A stretch of 64,000 nucleotides of DNA, taken from assembly GCF_900184265.1 (NCBI RefSeq), contig NZ_FXXA01000002.1, positions 434,001 through 498,000 on the forward strand, written 5' to 3'. The translations under genes were made by a program, and so were the position numbers. Shown piece by piece: positions 43,993 to 53,059 of the stretch. The notes under the pieces are model-generated. The model was given only the letters and a program-made list of their open reading frames with translations, ran no database searches and was not told where the DNA came from. Origin of the DNA: Eggerthella timonensis (GTDB lineage: Bacteria; Actinomycetota; Coriobacteriia; Coriobacteriales; Eggerthellaceae). The number at the start of each line of letters is the position of its first letter. Position 1 is the first letter of the stretch.

Positions 43993-44905
43993 CCCGGCCC
44001 CTCCCGCTCCTCCACAGCGCCGCCGTGGCGGCGGCCCAGCCCGCGAGCAGCAGGAGCGTCCACCACGGGAAGGGGTTGCCGTACGCCTGGTCGGCGACGG
44101 TCCCCTCGGCCTCGTAGGGAACACGGGTCCCGCGCACCAGCAAGCGGTGCGAGTTGATGCCGTAGGGGGTGCAGGTGACGAGCGTCACGTGATCCTCGCC
44201 CTCGGCGCGCGCGAGCCCCGCCGTGTCGGAGGGCTCCACCACCGAGATGCGGTCCACCTCGTAGGCCAGCGTCCGCCCGTACACGCGCACGAAGAAGCGG
44301 TCGCCCTCGACCAGCTCGTCGAGGTCGGTGAACAGCCTCGCCTCCGGCAGCCCCGTGTGGGCCGACAGCACGCTGTGGGCGCCCTCGCCGCCGATGGGCA
44401 GCGACGTCTGGGGCAGGTGCCCGACGCCGAGCCGGAGGGCCCGCTCGCTCGTCCCATGGTAGACGGGCAGCTCCACGCCGATGGACGGGATGGACAGGTA
44501 GCCCATGATCCCGTCGTACACGTCGAGGATGCGAGGGTACTCCTCCGCGAGCGACCCCGACCCGTTCTCGGGCGGCGCGGCGCCCCCGTCCGAGAACGGG
44601 TCGGCGGGCGTCGCAGCGGCGAGCCCCTCGTTGTAGGCCTGCGCGAGCGCGAGCTGGTCCTCCTGCTCCTGCGAGGGGGCCTCCTCGACCGCCTGCAGGT
44701 ACGTGCGGACGCTCGCCTGCTGGCCCTCCCGCGCCTGCCACTCCGCGAGCGAGGGGTAGGCGAGGAGCGCCGCCCCCGCGAGCAGCAAAAGCGAGACGGC
44801 GAGGTCGGCCAGGCGGCGCCCCGAGGGGCGCCGCCCGGCCCGGGCGCCCGCGCCCTGCGGGCCCGGCCGGACTGCGTTCGTTGCCTGTTTGGCCGGTCGC
44901 CTCAC
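43985..44905 (-). CDS. Class C sortase 1
   Basis: 306 residues from a GTG: N-terminal helix (~35-50), lid DPF (TPADPFSDGG), catalytic His in SAHTG, Cys in TLVTC, Arg in NSHRLLVRG, and a C-terminal helix, the full class C layout. It lies 18 bases after the pilin gene. With two sortases present, one may build the shaft and the other attach the tip or anchor. Confidence 0.92.
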   Translation of the reverse strand: MRRPAKQATNAVRPGPQGAGARAGRRPSGRRLADLAVSLLLLAGAALLAYPSLAEWQAREGQQASVRTYLQAVEEAPSQEQEDQLALAQAYNEGLAAATPADPFSDGGAAPPENGSGSLAEEYPRILDVYDGIMGYLSIPSIGVELPVYHGTSERALRLGVGHLPQTSLPIGGEGAHSVLSAHTGLPEARLFTDLDELVEGDRFFVRVYGRTLAYEVDRISVVEPSDTAGLARAEGEDHVTLVTCTPYGINSHRLLVRGTRVPYEAEGTVADQAYGNPFPWWTLLLLAGWAAATAALWRSGRGRVG

Positions 44906-44923
44906 GGACGCGCCCCCTCCGGC

Positions 44924-46348
44924 CTACGCGGCGTCGCGCTTGCGGGAGCGCGCAACCAGGTAGAGGCCGCCGCCGATGAGCAGGATGCCCGCCGCGGCGA
45001 ACGGGATCACGCCCATGCCGCCGGTGATGGGCAGCAGGAAGGCGTCCTCGCCCTTCATGGTGTTGGAGATGGTCTTAAGCACGTCATAGGATCCAGTGCC
45101 CGCATCCTTCTCCACCGTGAACTCGGTGTAGGTGCCGTCTGCCGGGGCCTCGTAGCCGGCGGGCGCCTTGACCTCCTTCAGGTAGTACGTGCCCTCGGCG
45201 AGGTCCGCGTAGGCGATCTTGCCGTTGGCGTCGGACGTCTGGGTGCCGAACGCGGCGACCTTCACGTAGCTGCCGTCGGCGGCCTTGGTGTAGAGCTCGA
45301 ACTGCGCGCCGGCGAGGGCGGCGTTGTCCTTCTTGTCGACCTTGGTGAGGTCGAGGTCGCCGAAGCCGATCTCGGGATCGATCGGCGGGTTCGGGCCGGG
45401 GCCGTCGGGGTCGACGGGGTTGGTGCCCGAGTCGCCGCTCACCGTGGCGCCGAGGGAGTTCGTGTAGTCGACGTGCGCCTGGTTCGGGATCGGGTTGCCG
45501 TCGATGGTGACGATCTTCGTCTGGAACTTCACCCAGATGGAGTCGCCCGCGGCGACGGCCATGCCGTTGAGCGCGGCCGCGTCGATGGTCCAGGTGACCT
45601 TCGCGCCCGCTATCGCCTCGGTGAAGGCGACCGGGGTTGCTGCGGCCTGCGTGGCGCCCACGCCGACGGTCGCGGAGTTCGCCACGTAGGCGAGGCGGGC
45701 GTCGATCGTGTCGCTGACGACGAGCTTCTTGCCCGTTGCGTAGTCCTCGGGCACGCCCACCTTCACGTACCAGTCGACCGTGTCGCCCACCTGGGCGCCG
45801 GGCTCGACATGCCCGCCCTTGTCGACGGGCGGGGCGCCCTCGACGGTGTTCTTGGGGTACACGTGCACCGTGCTCGCCAGCGTGCCGTTGATGTTCATGG
45901 GCAGGCGCACCAGGAACGGCGCGGCCTTCGTCGCGACCGCGGCGTTGTCGGTCTCCTCCACGTAGTACAGGCCCTCGTCGAGGCCGGTGAAGCTCGCCGT
46001 GCCGTTGGCGGCCGTCGTCTCGGTGCCGGCCGGGGCCGCGCCGGCGCCGAGGTAGGTGCCCTTGTCGGCGGCGACCTTCTCGGCCGTGATGTCGACGTCG
46101 GCCTCGTGGCCGGCGACGACCTTGTACGCCTTGAACTCGACGTTCTCGAGCGGCTGGGCCCCCGTCGGGGGCGTGATCTCCGTGCCGTCGCCGGCGGTGC
46201 CGCCGGTCCAGCTCGTGTCCTGGTACTTGTGCACCTCGATGCCGAACGTGCCGGCGCCGAACGCGGCCGCCGGCAGCATCAGGCAGGTCATGGCCGCAGC
46301 GAGCGCGAATGCCGCCGCCCGCTTCGGGAGCGATGATGATCTCATCAT
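44924..46348 (-). CDS. Major pilin, SpaA/FimA family
   Basis: 474 residues: a signal peptide ending AAFGA, CnaB-type domains, a pilin motif VYPKN with the likely crosslinking Lys166, a D2 isopeptide fimbrial domain, an E-box YYLKEVKAPAGY, sorting signal LPITG, membrane helix and RSRKR tail. The shaft is formed when sortase C links LPITG of one subunit to the YPKN lysine of the next. GGAGAGG precedes the ATG at 46348. A GC-rich hairpin (46390-46417) lies in its leader. Confidence 0.94.
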   Translation of the reverse strand: MMRSSSLPKRAAAFALAAAMTCLMLPAAAFGAGTFGIEVHKYQDTSWTGGTAGDGTEITPPTGAQPLENVEFKAYKVVAGHEADVDITAEKVAADKGTYLGAGAAPAGTETTAANGTASFTGLDEGLYYVEETDNAAVATKAAPFLVRLPMNINGTLASTVHVYPKNTVEGAPPVDKGGHVEPGAQVGDTVDWYVKVGVPEDYATGKKLVVSDTIDARLAYVANSATVGVGATQAAATPVAFTEAIAGAKVTWTIDAAALNGMAVAAGDSIWVKFQTKIVTIDGNPIPNQAHVDYTNSLGATVSGDSGTNPVDPDGPGPNPPIDPEIGFGDLDLTKVDKKDNAALAGAQFELYTKAADGSYVKVAAFGTQTSDANGKIAYADLAEGTYYLKEVKAPAGYEAPADGTYTEFTVEKDAGTGSYDVLKTISNTMKGEDAFLLPITGGMGVIPFAAAGILLIGGGLYLVARSRKRDAA

Positions 46349-46487
46349 GCGATCCTCTCCTTCGTATAGTCGTTCCGTCTCTCGTTCTTGCCTGCGGCGC
46401 CTTCGGGGGCCGCAGGCCTTCAATGTGATCGCCGGGTCGTCAACCTCCTCGACGGGCACCACCTCCTTCAAGGCGCTTAGGCGCGGC

Positions 46488-49400
46488 CTAGCGGCGACGG
46501 GGGAGGTGGTTGCGGCGCAGGTGCAACGCGAGCGCCGCTCCCGCCATCATCGCGAGCCCAGCGAGCGCGAAGGGCACCGTGCCCGGCCCGCCCGTCACCG
46601 GCAACACCGTCGGGTCGGAGATGGGGCCGGTCGCGGAGTAGCCCGCGTTCACGTGCGAGACGTCGACCTTGCTGAGCGTCACCGACGCCTCGCCGGTCGC
46701 AGGATCGAATTTGGATGCGCTAGGATCGCCGGGCGCGCCCATTTCTACGAGCTCGTAGCGCGAGGAGGGGGCCTGAGCCGTCAGCGCGTAGTCGCCATGG
46801 CTCGGGACCGCCAGGCTGTACTTGCCGTCCGCGCCCGTCGTGGCGGACAGGACGGCGCCCGTCACCGCGTTGGCGGTGGAGACCGAGACCCCAGCCAAGG
46901 GGGAGCGGTCGGCCTCGGGGGCCGCCGGCTCCGCCGCGGCGGCTGCAGGCTCCTGCGACCAGGCGTAGCCCGTGACGAGGAAGTCGACGAGCGCGAAGGA
47001 GTTTTTCGCACCGTACGCGCCCTCTCCGCGGTACCAGTCGGTCGCGTCGCCGAGCTTGAAGTTGTAGTAGATACCGGAGTACGCCATTTTATCGCCCGTC
47101 TCCGCCTTACGGTCGCTCGTGTAATGGACGACAGGGAAGCGCTTCTCGCGCGCCGCCATCTCGGGGATCGCGATGCGAATCATGGTGACCTGCGACCAAT
47201 CGGATATGGCGGACTCATCGACGTAGGTGCCCTCCGCGCCCCCGGTCAGGTCGAAGGACGGCGTGTCGTCGATGCAATACGTGACCACGGCGTCGTCGCC
47301 CGCGTCCGTGACCGGGCCGGTCAGGTTCTGCGAGTAGTCCGACGGCGCGGTCTCCTTGACGCCGAGGTTTCCGTCCTCCTGCTCCTGGTACCGGGCGGAC
47401 AGCCCGGCCTTCGGCACGGGCACGTACGCGATCCAGTCCTTGGTGGCGCTGTCGACGTGCGACACCAGCGACAGCTGCTGCCCGAAGTCGCTATCGTCGT
47501 GCCCTTCGACGTCGGAGCCGAGGGCCGCGTCTGCCGTCGCGAGCGCGCTCGCGCCCACCTCCACCAGCTCGAGCACGTTCTGCTTCGCGGACATGGATGC
47601 CATGTAGAGCGGCGTTCCGACGGGAAGGCCCAAGTCGCCCGCCGCGTCCGTCGTGGTGTTTTCCAGCACGACGGGCACGAAGCCCTCGTCTGGCGCCCCG
47701 GTGCTCGCGTTGAAGTCAGCCCAGATCTGAACGACCGGCACCTTCCCCGAGCCGGGGTTCGCCATCGGCTTGACGCGCAAGTCGAAGGAGTACTCGAACG
47801 CTAACGGCGCAGAGTAATTGGCTTGCGAGTAGAACGTGTAGTCTGGTATTTCCACCTTCAGCACAATATCGCCGTCCGCAGTGAAGTAAGTTGTCGCCAC
47901 TGCGTCTTGGCCCACCACCCGCATCGAGGCTGCCTCATATGCGAAATCCTTGTCGATTTTGAAGTAATACGTGGGCGACTGCACTTTGTAAGCACCGGCA
48001 TACTCCACAGAAGCGCTCAAGTAGCCCGAGTACGTGAAGGTGTCTCCTTGGTAGACGCTTGAGGATTTGGTCGAGCCAGAAGCTGCGAATCCCATGATCT
48101 TCGCCGTTGCCTTGTTGTAGAACGAGGCGCTTTCGCCGGCCCTGTCGTACGAAGTCGAGTTGGCTGCCGAAAACATCGCCTTCACCGGGTAGCTGGTCGG
48201 CTCGTCGGGGAAAGGCTCGTCGGGGTTCACGAAGCTCCACGAACGGTCCGACATGAGGAGCTCGACGGTCACCGCGGATTGAGGATCGAACTGCTTGCTG
48301 TCGTTCATGGGCACGAACTTAAGAGAAGTCAGGTACTCCCCTTCTTGCAGACCAAGATCGATATTGTCGCGATAAGGCTCGGACAAGCGGGGAGCAGGAT
48401 CCAAGTTGGTCGTGTACTGAACGACATGGGACTGGGTAAGAAAGCCCCCGCTCACCCGCACTTTGCTTACAAGCGCCAGGACGCGCGGATCGGTGCCGGA
48501 GAGATCGACCTCCATTCCCTGGTAGAGAAGTCGCTTGCTATCGGCGTTTTTGGCGAATTTGATTCGTGCGATCGGGATATTGTTTACATGGCCGCTACCA
48601 GAAACCGGGTAGTCATCTGGGCAGTACGTGAACCACGACATGTCCTCGACCGATAGTATTTGCTGGTCGACCGCCTTGTAGAAGCGCGTGCTAAAGGCAT
48701 AGGTTCTATTGTTTGAACCCGGGGCAGTCCAAGTAAAACTCGTATAGACGGTTTTCCCATCCAGATCCGTTTCCGGAGCAGAGGGGAGGCTTCCGGGCAC
48801 AACAGCTTGAGAGTTCAGGGAAATGCTGTCGGCAAGGTTTCTGCCGTCGAGCGTTTCGAAGCTAAAAGACAACGCTGTCAGGTATTCCCCTTCTGGAACG
48901 TAATCCTTCATAGAGACGGTAAGACCCCAAGGGTTGCTAAGACCTGCATCGGATGCCTTTACCGTGCCCGTCGTGCCTGCGTTGGTGGAGTACTCGACAA
49001 CGGCCTCTTTCAACCTGGAGGTAAAGGTCAACCGATCCACCACACCCAAGATAGCCGGATCGTCGATCGTCACCTTGAGATCTTCGTATGTCTTTGTATA
49101 ACCGGAGCCGAGAAACCTAAGGTCTCCGATGCTTTGCGACGACAACCCGATCCCAACGTCAAACACCGAGCTCCGGATGGCCAGATCGTCTTTTGGAGCT
49201 GCGATCTTCAAGGAGAAGTTGCCCGTTGACGATGGGACGGATTCCGTTAGGGAGGTGAGCGAGTAGTTGCAGTACACCGTTTTGTCGGGTACGGCGGTCC
49301 CGTCCGGATACACTGAGCGAACGTCCATGGCGAAGCCCCAGGCCGTAGGCAGGGAGTTGCCATTCCCGAAGACGGGGCCGCGGTATTTTGCCTGGACAAC

Positions 49401-50954
49401 CCATTCGTCATTGGGGTCCAGACTCGGAACTGCATCCGCCTTGATGCTGTTCCCTTTGTTCGTCACGTACGTCCAAGCGCCGCCGTACGCATCCGACGCC
49501 GCCTCTTTCAGTACCACTTCGACGGGGAAGTCGATGACCGCCTCGGCCTGCTTGATCGCGATGTTGGGATATGCCTGGGTAAACGTGAGTCCCATGGTGC
49601 CGGAGATGCCCGTCTCCCCCGCCATCACTTCCTGTTTCCATGGACGAGAAAAAGAGAACGCACGTTGCGCAGCAGCCGGAACCGAAGTATCCAACGTTAG
49701 CTTTTTGTCAAAGCTCCACGTTGCGCCAGCGTCGGGCACCGACGATTGGAAGCCCATGTCGGACGATGACGAATACAGCTCCTCCGAGAACATGGCGCCT
49801 GTGGACAACGGCTTCAGGGAGAACTCCATTTTCAGAACCGCCGAGCTGTCTTTGCCATACGCGTGGTCGAACATGAAGTAACCGCTGCCGGAGCTCGTAT
49901 TCGGTCGATAATAGTAGTACTCGCTATCCGAGGTGACGGGCTCAGCCCCGGTTACACTCGCCATCCCGAGAACATCTCCTTCCGCAGAGACGAGAGAGCG
50001 GGGCACGGCGATTCTGAAATCTGCATCATGGGCGGTATAGGCCCTCTTCGTGACGGTCAAGGAGTAGGAGACCATAGGACGACTCGATGTCGACACGTCG
50101 CCCCAAGACTTGGCGGCATTGTCTATGGCGAAGGAGTATTCGGCCGGGGCGAACTTGGCGGTCTTGAAGTCGAGGTAAGAAGAGCCGACCGGCTCCGCGC
50201 CGCCGGCGTTCGTATACGAGTCCAGGGCGAATCGCTGCACCACGTCGGCGGCGCTCGCCATATCGTAGATCGCCTCTGCGTTCTGCAAGACCACGATGTC
50301 GAATGCCACGTCCACCGAAACGTCGTCGCGCAGCTTGACCGTGAGGGTTTTCGAATCCTTGCTTTTCTCTATCGTGCCGGACTCGAGGGACGTCGGCGCC
50401 GTGGTTATGCTGAAGCCGTCGGGGGTCTTCACCGTGAACCACCTGCCGGACTGGCTGGGGTCGGGGCGGTAGAGGACCGAGAGCCTGATGTCCGTTTGCC
50501 CGGCAAGACCCGGGAGGAAGTTCTCCGGGTCTACTCCGGCGTCGATGCTCGATTGGGCGAGCCTGACCTCTGTGTCGCCGAGCGCCAGGGTCGAGGCGCT
50601 CTCCATGGCGTCCGCGCTCCCCGATTCGGTGCCTGGCTGGGCACTCGACTCGGCAACCGGCGCGTCTGATTCGCCCGGACCCTCGATATTCAACGAAGGC
50701 TGATCCGGCGTCGGAGAATCAGCCTCCGACTCAACAGGCTGGGAGGTCTCGGCTCCTTCCGAAGAACCGTCTTGCGCGGCGCGCGCGCCCTCTGCGTTTT
50801 CCGCAGTTGTTGCAGCGGGGGAGTCCGCTGCGTACGATAACTGCACGGGAGCGGCGAGCGCAAGGGCGAGCAGGACGGCGAGCGCAGATCTGGCCGCCAT
50901 GCTCGGCGAAGGCCGCTTCCTCCTTTCGCTAATCGTTACTGGCCCCATAGCCAC
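46488..50954 (-). CDS. Giant LPXTG surface adhesin, probable pilus tip
   Basis: 1488 residues: signal peptide (~18-43), acidic Ser/Glu/Pro-rich stretch (~44-115), a very long beta-rich body with no domain I can name, a CnaB-like domain near the end (GAVLSATTGADGKYSLAVPS), sorting signal LPVTG, helix and RRNHLPRRR tail. GC content falls noticeably in the central part (about 47.8-50 kb), so this body may have been acquired separately. Position before the major pilin and sortases suggests the tip adhesin. It starts inside the end of the Rrf2-like gene. Confidence 0.9.
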   Translation of the reverse strand: MAMGPVTISERRKRPSPSMAARSALAVLLALALAAPVQLSYAADSPAATTAENAEGARAAQDGSSEGAETSQPVESEADSPTPDQPSLNIEGPGESDAPVAESSAQPGTESGSADAMESASTLALGDTEVRLAQSSIDAGVDPENFLPGLAGQTDIRLSVLYRPDPSQSGRWFTVKTPDGFSITTAPTSLESGTIEKSKDSKTLTVKLRDDVSVDVAFDIVVLQNAEAIYDMASAADVVQRFALDSYTNAGGAEPVGSSYLDFKTAKFAPAEYSFAIDNAAKSWGDVSTSSRPMVSYSLTVTKRAYTAHDADFRIAVPRSLVSAEGDVLGMASVTGAEPVTSDSEYYYYRPNTSSGSGYFMFDHAYGKDSSAVLKMEFSLKPLSTGAMFSEELYSSSSDMGFQSSVPDAGATWSFDKKLTLDTSVPAAAQRAFSFSRPWKQEVMAGETGISGTMGLTFTQAYPNIAIKQAEAVIDFPVEVVLKEAASDAYGGAWTYVTNKGNSIKADAVPSLDPNDEWVVQAKYRGPVFGNGNSLPTAWGFAMDVRSVYPDGTAVPDKTVYCNYSLTSLTESVPSSTGNFSLKIAAPKDDLAIRSSVFDVGIGLSSQSIGDLRFLGSGYTKTYEDLKVTIDDPAILGVVDRLTFTSRLKEAVVEYSTNAGTTGTVKASDAGLSNPWGLTVSMKDYVPEGEYLTALSFSFETLDGRNLADSISLNSQAVVPGSLPSAPETDLDGKTVYTSFTWTAPGSNNRTYAFSTRFYKAVDQQILSVEDMSWFTYCPDDYPVSGSGHVNNIPIARIKFAKNADSKRLLYQGMEVDLSGTDPRVLALVSKVRVSGGFLTQSHVVQYTTNLDPAPRLSEPYRDNIDLGLQEGEYLTSLKFVPMNDSKQFDPQSAVTVELLMSDRSWSFVNPDEPFPDEPTSYPVKAMFSAANSTSYDRAGESASFYNKATAKIMGFAASGSTKSSSVYQGDTFTYSGYLSASVEYAGAYKVQSPTYYFKIDKDFAYEAASMRVVGQDAVATTYFTADGDIVLKVEIPDYTFYSQANYSAPLAFEYSFDLRVKPMANPGSGKVPVVQIWADFNASTGAPDEGFVPVVLENTTTDAAGDLGLPVGTPLYMASMSAKQNVLELVEVGASALATADAALGSDVEGHDDSDFGQQLSLVSHVDSATKDWIAYVPVPKAGLSARYQEQEDGNLGVKETAPSDYSQNLTGPVTDAGDDAVVTYCIDDTPSFDLTGGAEGTYVDESAISDWSQVTMIRIAIPEMAAREKRFPVVHYTSDRKAETGDKMAYSGIYYNFKLGDATDWYRGEGAYGAKNSFALVDFLVTGYAWSQEPAAAAAEPAAPEADRSPLAGVSVSTANAVTGAVLSATTGADGKYSLAVPSHGDYALTAQAPSSRYELVEMGAPGDPSASKFDPATGEASVTLSKVDVSHVNAGYSATGPISDPTVLPVTGGPGTVPFALAGLAMMAGAALALHLRRNHLPRRR

Positions 50955-51486
50955 TCTCCTTTCCTTTCGACGGTCCTAGTGTGTTCGTAACGCAGGCATC
51001 GCGCGAGCCGAGCATTGCGGCGGGCACGGAAAAGTCGTCAGAGGCAGTCGGGCCGTCCCGGCCGAGCATCAGCCGCTCAAGCGTCGCCTCTCGAAGGATT
51101 TCGTCCATGCGAAGGTCGACGAGGGCCAGGGCCCGCACGGCGGAATCGAGCCTTTCGGCTCCTCGCCTGGAGACGGGGTCCGAAACGAGCTTCCGGCGAG
51201 AAGGAGGGTCTTCGGGGCGGACGCAGGCGACGGCGTCTCTGCGCCCTTCCATGGCTGTCACGATGTCGAAAAGGGAGGCGTTTTCGGCCGATCCCGGCAA
51301 GCAGTAGCCTCCCGCATGCCCTCGAATCGAGTCGATCAGGCCGGCTTGGCGGAGCTTGGAAGCTGCTTGCGCGACGGAAGCCGCAGGTATTCCCGTGAAG
51401 GCGGCTATGTCCTTGGCGCTGCGCATGCCGCCGTAGGAAGCGAGGCATAGGGCGATGAGCACTGCGTGCTCGGTTGTCGTCTTCAT
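50929..51486 (-). CDS. Rrf2-family transcriptional regulator, first gene of the pilus cluster
   Basis: 185 residues with the Rrf2 winged helix (TTTEHAVLIALCLASYGGMR, DIAAFTGIPAASVAQAASKL, QAGLIDSIRGHAGGYCLPGS) and FDIVTAMEG. The three-cysteine iron-sulfur site of IscR is absent, so it may sense something else or nothing. It begins 22 bases from the left inversion site and overlaps the adhesin gene by 26 bases. Any promoter for it should therefore lie in the invertible segment. Confidence 0.87.
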   Translation of the reverse strand: MKTTTEHAVLIALCLASYGGMRSAKDIAAFTGIPAASVAQAASKLRQAGLIDSIRGHAGGYCLPGSAENASLFDIVTAMEGRRDAVACVRPEDPPSRRKLVSDPVSRRGAERLDSAVRALALVDLRMDEILREATLERLMLGRDGPTASDDFSVPAAMLGSRDACVTNTLGPSKGKESGYGASND

Positions 51487-51508
51487 AGCGCTGCCCCGGT
51501 CTTCCCCG

Positions 51509-51540
51509 GGCTGCTACATAATGTCGATTATGTAGCAGCC
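51509..51540. repeat. Left inversion site
   Basis: Arms GGCTGCTACATAAT and ATTATGTAGCAGCC flank the centre GTCG. The same 32 bases occur at the right site with the centre CGAC, which is the reverse complement, so the two sites are in inverted orientation. Confidence 0.88.
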
Positions 51541-51849
51541 GGAATGGGTGCGAAACGCCTCGGCGTTAAGAGCGTGCCGTTTCGAGGTTTGGGCAAAGGC
51601 ATTTTTGCGCAGAGTTGCCCACCTCGATCGCCGAAGGCGAAGCAGCGATGGCCCCGTTTAGAGCCGGGGTCTAGTTGGCGTGCCCGAAGGCGGGAATTCA
51701 CGCGTTGCCGGGCGCGCCTGTAAGGCTCCCGTTGAAAAAACGTTTTCTATTTGTCTAATCTTTTGTTATGATGCCGGTAGCTTATATTTCGCCAAGGGCG
51801 CTCCATGGCGAAAAGACATGCGAAATTCGAGCGGGCTGCTACATAATCG
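51524..51849. mobile_element. Candidate invertible promoter segment (phase switch)
   Basis: About 325 bases between the centres of two oppositely oriented recombination sites. No convincing gene lies inside. The only strong promoter points to the right, into the 3' end of the recombinase gene on the wrong strand. After inversion its -10 box would fall near 51617 on the minus strand and drive the Rrf2-adhesin-pilin-sortase genes with a leader of ~120 bases. The copy seen here is therefore the OFF orientation. This is inferred from sequence, with no read evidence of inversion. Confidence 0.75.
51732..51759 (+). promoter_or_regulatory. Promoter inside the invertible segment
   Basis: TTGAAA, 16 bases, TCTAAT: 5/6 matches in both boxes, within an AT-rich stretch in an otherwise GC-rich region. 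It faces away from the pilus genes in this copy. Confidence 0.72.
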
Positions 51850-51871
51850 ACATTATGTAGCAGCCCGCTCG
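51828..51871. repeat. Right inversion site (44-bp near-palindrome)
   Basis: 20-bp arms (CGAGCGGGCTGCTACATAAT and complement) flank the centre CGAC. The inner 32 bases equal the left site in reverse complement. It ends 4 bases before the recombinase stop codon. Confidence 0.9.
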
Positions 51872-51875
51872 TTCG

Positions 51876-52730
51876 TCAGGCCACAAGGCCCAGATGGGCC
51901 AGCTGCTGCCGGCACTCCCTCCCGGACGTCATGGTGTATATCTTGGTGGTGGCGAGGCTCGAGTGCCCGAGCACGTCGCTCAGGGCGCTGATGTCCTTGT
52001 GGGCCGAGTAGAACGTGCGGGCGAACAGGTGGCGCAGGTTGTGCGGGTAGACCTTCGCGGCGTCGACGCCGGCCGCCTCTCCGAGCGACTTCATCCTCTT
52101 CCACACGTAGGTGCGGTGCAGCGCGACGCCGTTTTTCGAGCGGAACAGCGCGCCGGAGCGGATGCCCTCCCGCTCGGCCAGGGCCTCGAGTCCCGATTTC
52201 AGCTCCTCGGGTATCCACGCGATGCGGACCTTGCCCTTCATGTTGATGCTCACGAAGCCGTCGGCCAGCGCCTCCGCCGTCACGAACTTCAGCTCGCCGA
52301 CCCGCATGCCGGTGGAGCACAGCGTCTCGAGCATGAGCTTCGCCTTGCCGTCGCCCTGCTCTTCTGCGGCCGCGAGGAGCTCGAGGTAGTCGTCCCTCGT
52401 GAGCTCCTCGCCGGTGCCGAGGTACGTGCGCCTCTGGATCCTCAGCTGCTTGATGGAGAGCTCGGGCTTGCCGAGGAACTTGAAGAAGCTGTTGGCGGCG
52501 GCGATCATGGAGTTGACGCTCGCCGGGGCGTAGCGCTCCACGAGGTCGGACTTGTACATGAGCGCCGACTTCTTGCTGAGGCTCGGCACGGGGGACGAGG
52601 ACACGAACTCGAGCAAGCGCCGCACGTCGCGGGTGTACTTGCTGACGGTGTTGGGCGCCAGCTCGCGCTCGACGAGCCAGTCGCGGTACCTGCCCAGCAG
52701 GACGTTTTGGAACAACCGCGGGATTAGCAT
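51876..52730 (-). CDS. Tyrosine recombinase, probable DNA invertase of the pilus switch
   Basis: 284 residues, XerC/D-like size. A SAM-like core-binding domain (~10-95) precedes the catalytic domain with Arg143 (STGMRVGEL), His230 and Arg233 (PHNLRHLF), His256 (LGHSS) and nucleophile Tyr265 (TTKIYTM): all complete. There is no arm-binding domain as in the ICE integrase. GGAGGTCGCCC precedes the ATG at 52730. Placement beside the paired sites indicates that it inverts the segment. Confidence 0.9.
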   Translation of the reverse strand: MLIPRLFQNVLLGRYRDWLVERELAPNTVSKYTRDVRRLLEFVSSSPVPSLSKKSALMYKSDLVERYAPASVNSMIAAANSFFKFLGKPELSIKQLRIQRRTYLGTGEELTRDDYLELLAAAEEQGDGKAKLMLETLCSTGMRVGELKFVTAEALADGFVSINMKGKVRIAWIPEELKSGLEALAEREGIRSGALFRSKNGVALHRTYVWKRMKSLGEAAGVDAAKVYPHNLRHLFARTFYSAHKDISALSDVLGHSSLATTKIYTMTSGRECRQQLAHLGLVA

Positions 52731-53059
52731 GGGCGACCTCCTTCTGTCGGTTTTTCGCGGCACCTGGGAGGCTACATCTTCGAGGACTTCGGGCCCCGTC
52801 GCGCGACGCGGGGTCTTATCTTTCGCTACCGGAACTCCACCGTTCGGTTACCGTGTCGGCCAGCGGCCTTGCGCCGACCCTCACGTGCACTTTAGCTCAC
52901 GATCGGATTTGGCCGAACCTTTATATTCTTGTTAAATGTCGGGGACGGCTCGGCGGTGTTTACCGTGCGGCCCGCTGACTGGCGATCCCTTTTGGCTGCG
53001 CCGGTGCTGGGCGAGGCGACTTTCTCTCGCATTTGGGCGCTGTTCGCAGGATGGCGGAG
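52731..53059. other. Intergenic region upstream of the recombinase gene
   Basis: 329 bases with no convincing gene. An AT-rich stretch near 52910-52940 may contain the recombinase promoter, but I cannot fit both boxes well. Confidence 0.45.

Noticed and set aside
46390-46417. Terminator between adhesin and pilin genes
   Set aside because: The 9-bp GC hairpin has no T run in the direction of transcription. It may affect mRNA processing or pilin levels, but I do not call it a terminator.
51466-51723. Gene inside the invertible segment
   Set aside because: The frame crosses the left recombination site, has no ribosome binding site and no recognisable product. Composition looks non-coding.
16240-52730. 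One recombinase serving both ICE integration and promoter inversion
   Set aside because: The two proteins differ: the integrase has a long arm-binding N-terminus and lies at the tRNA end, while the 284-residue enzyme lacks it and abuts the inverted sites.
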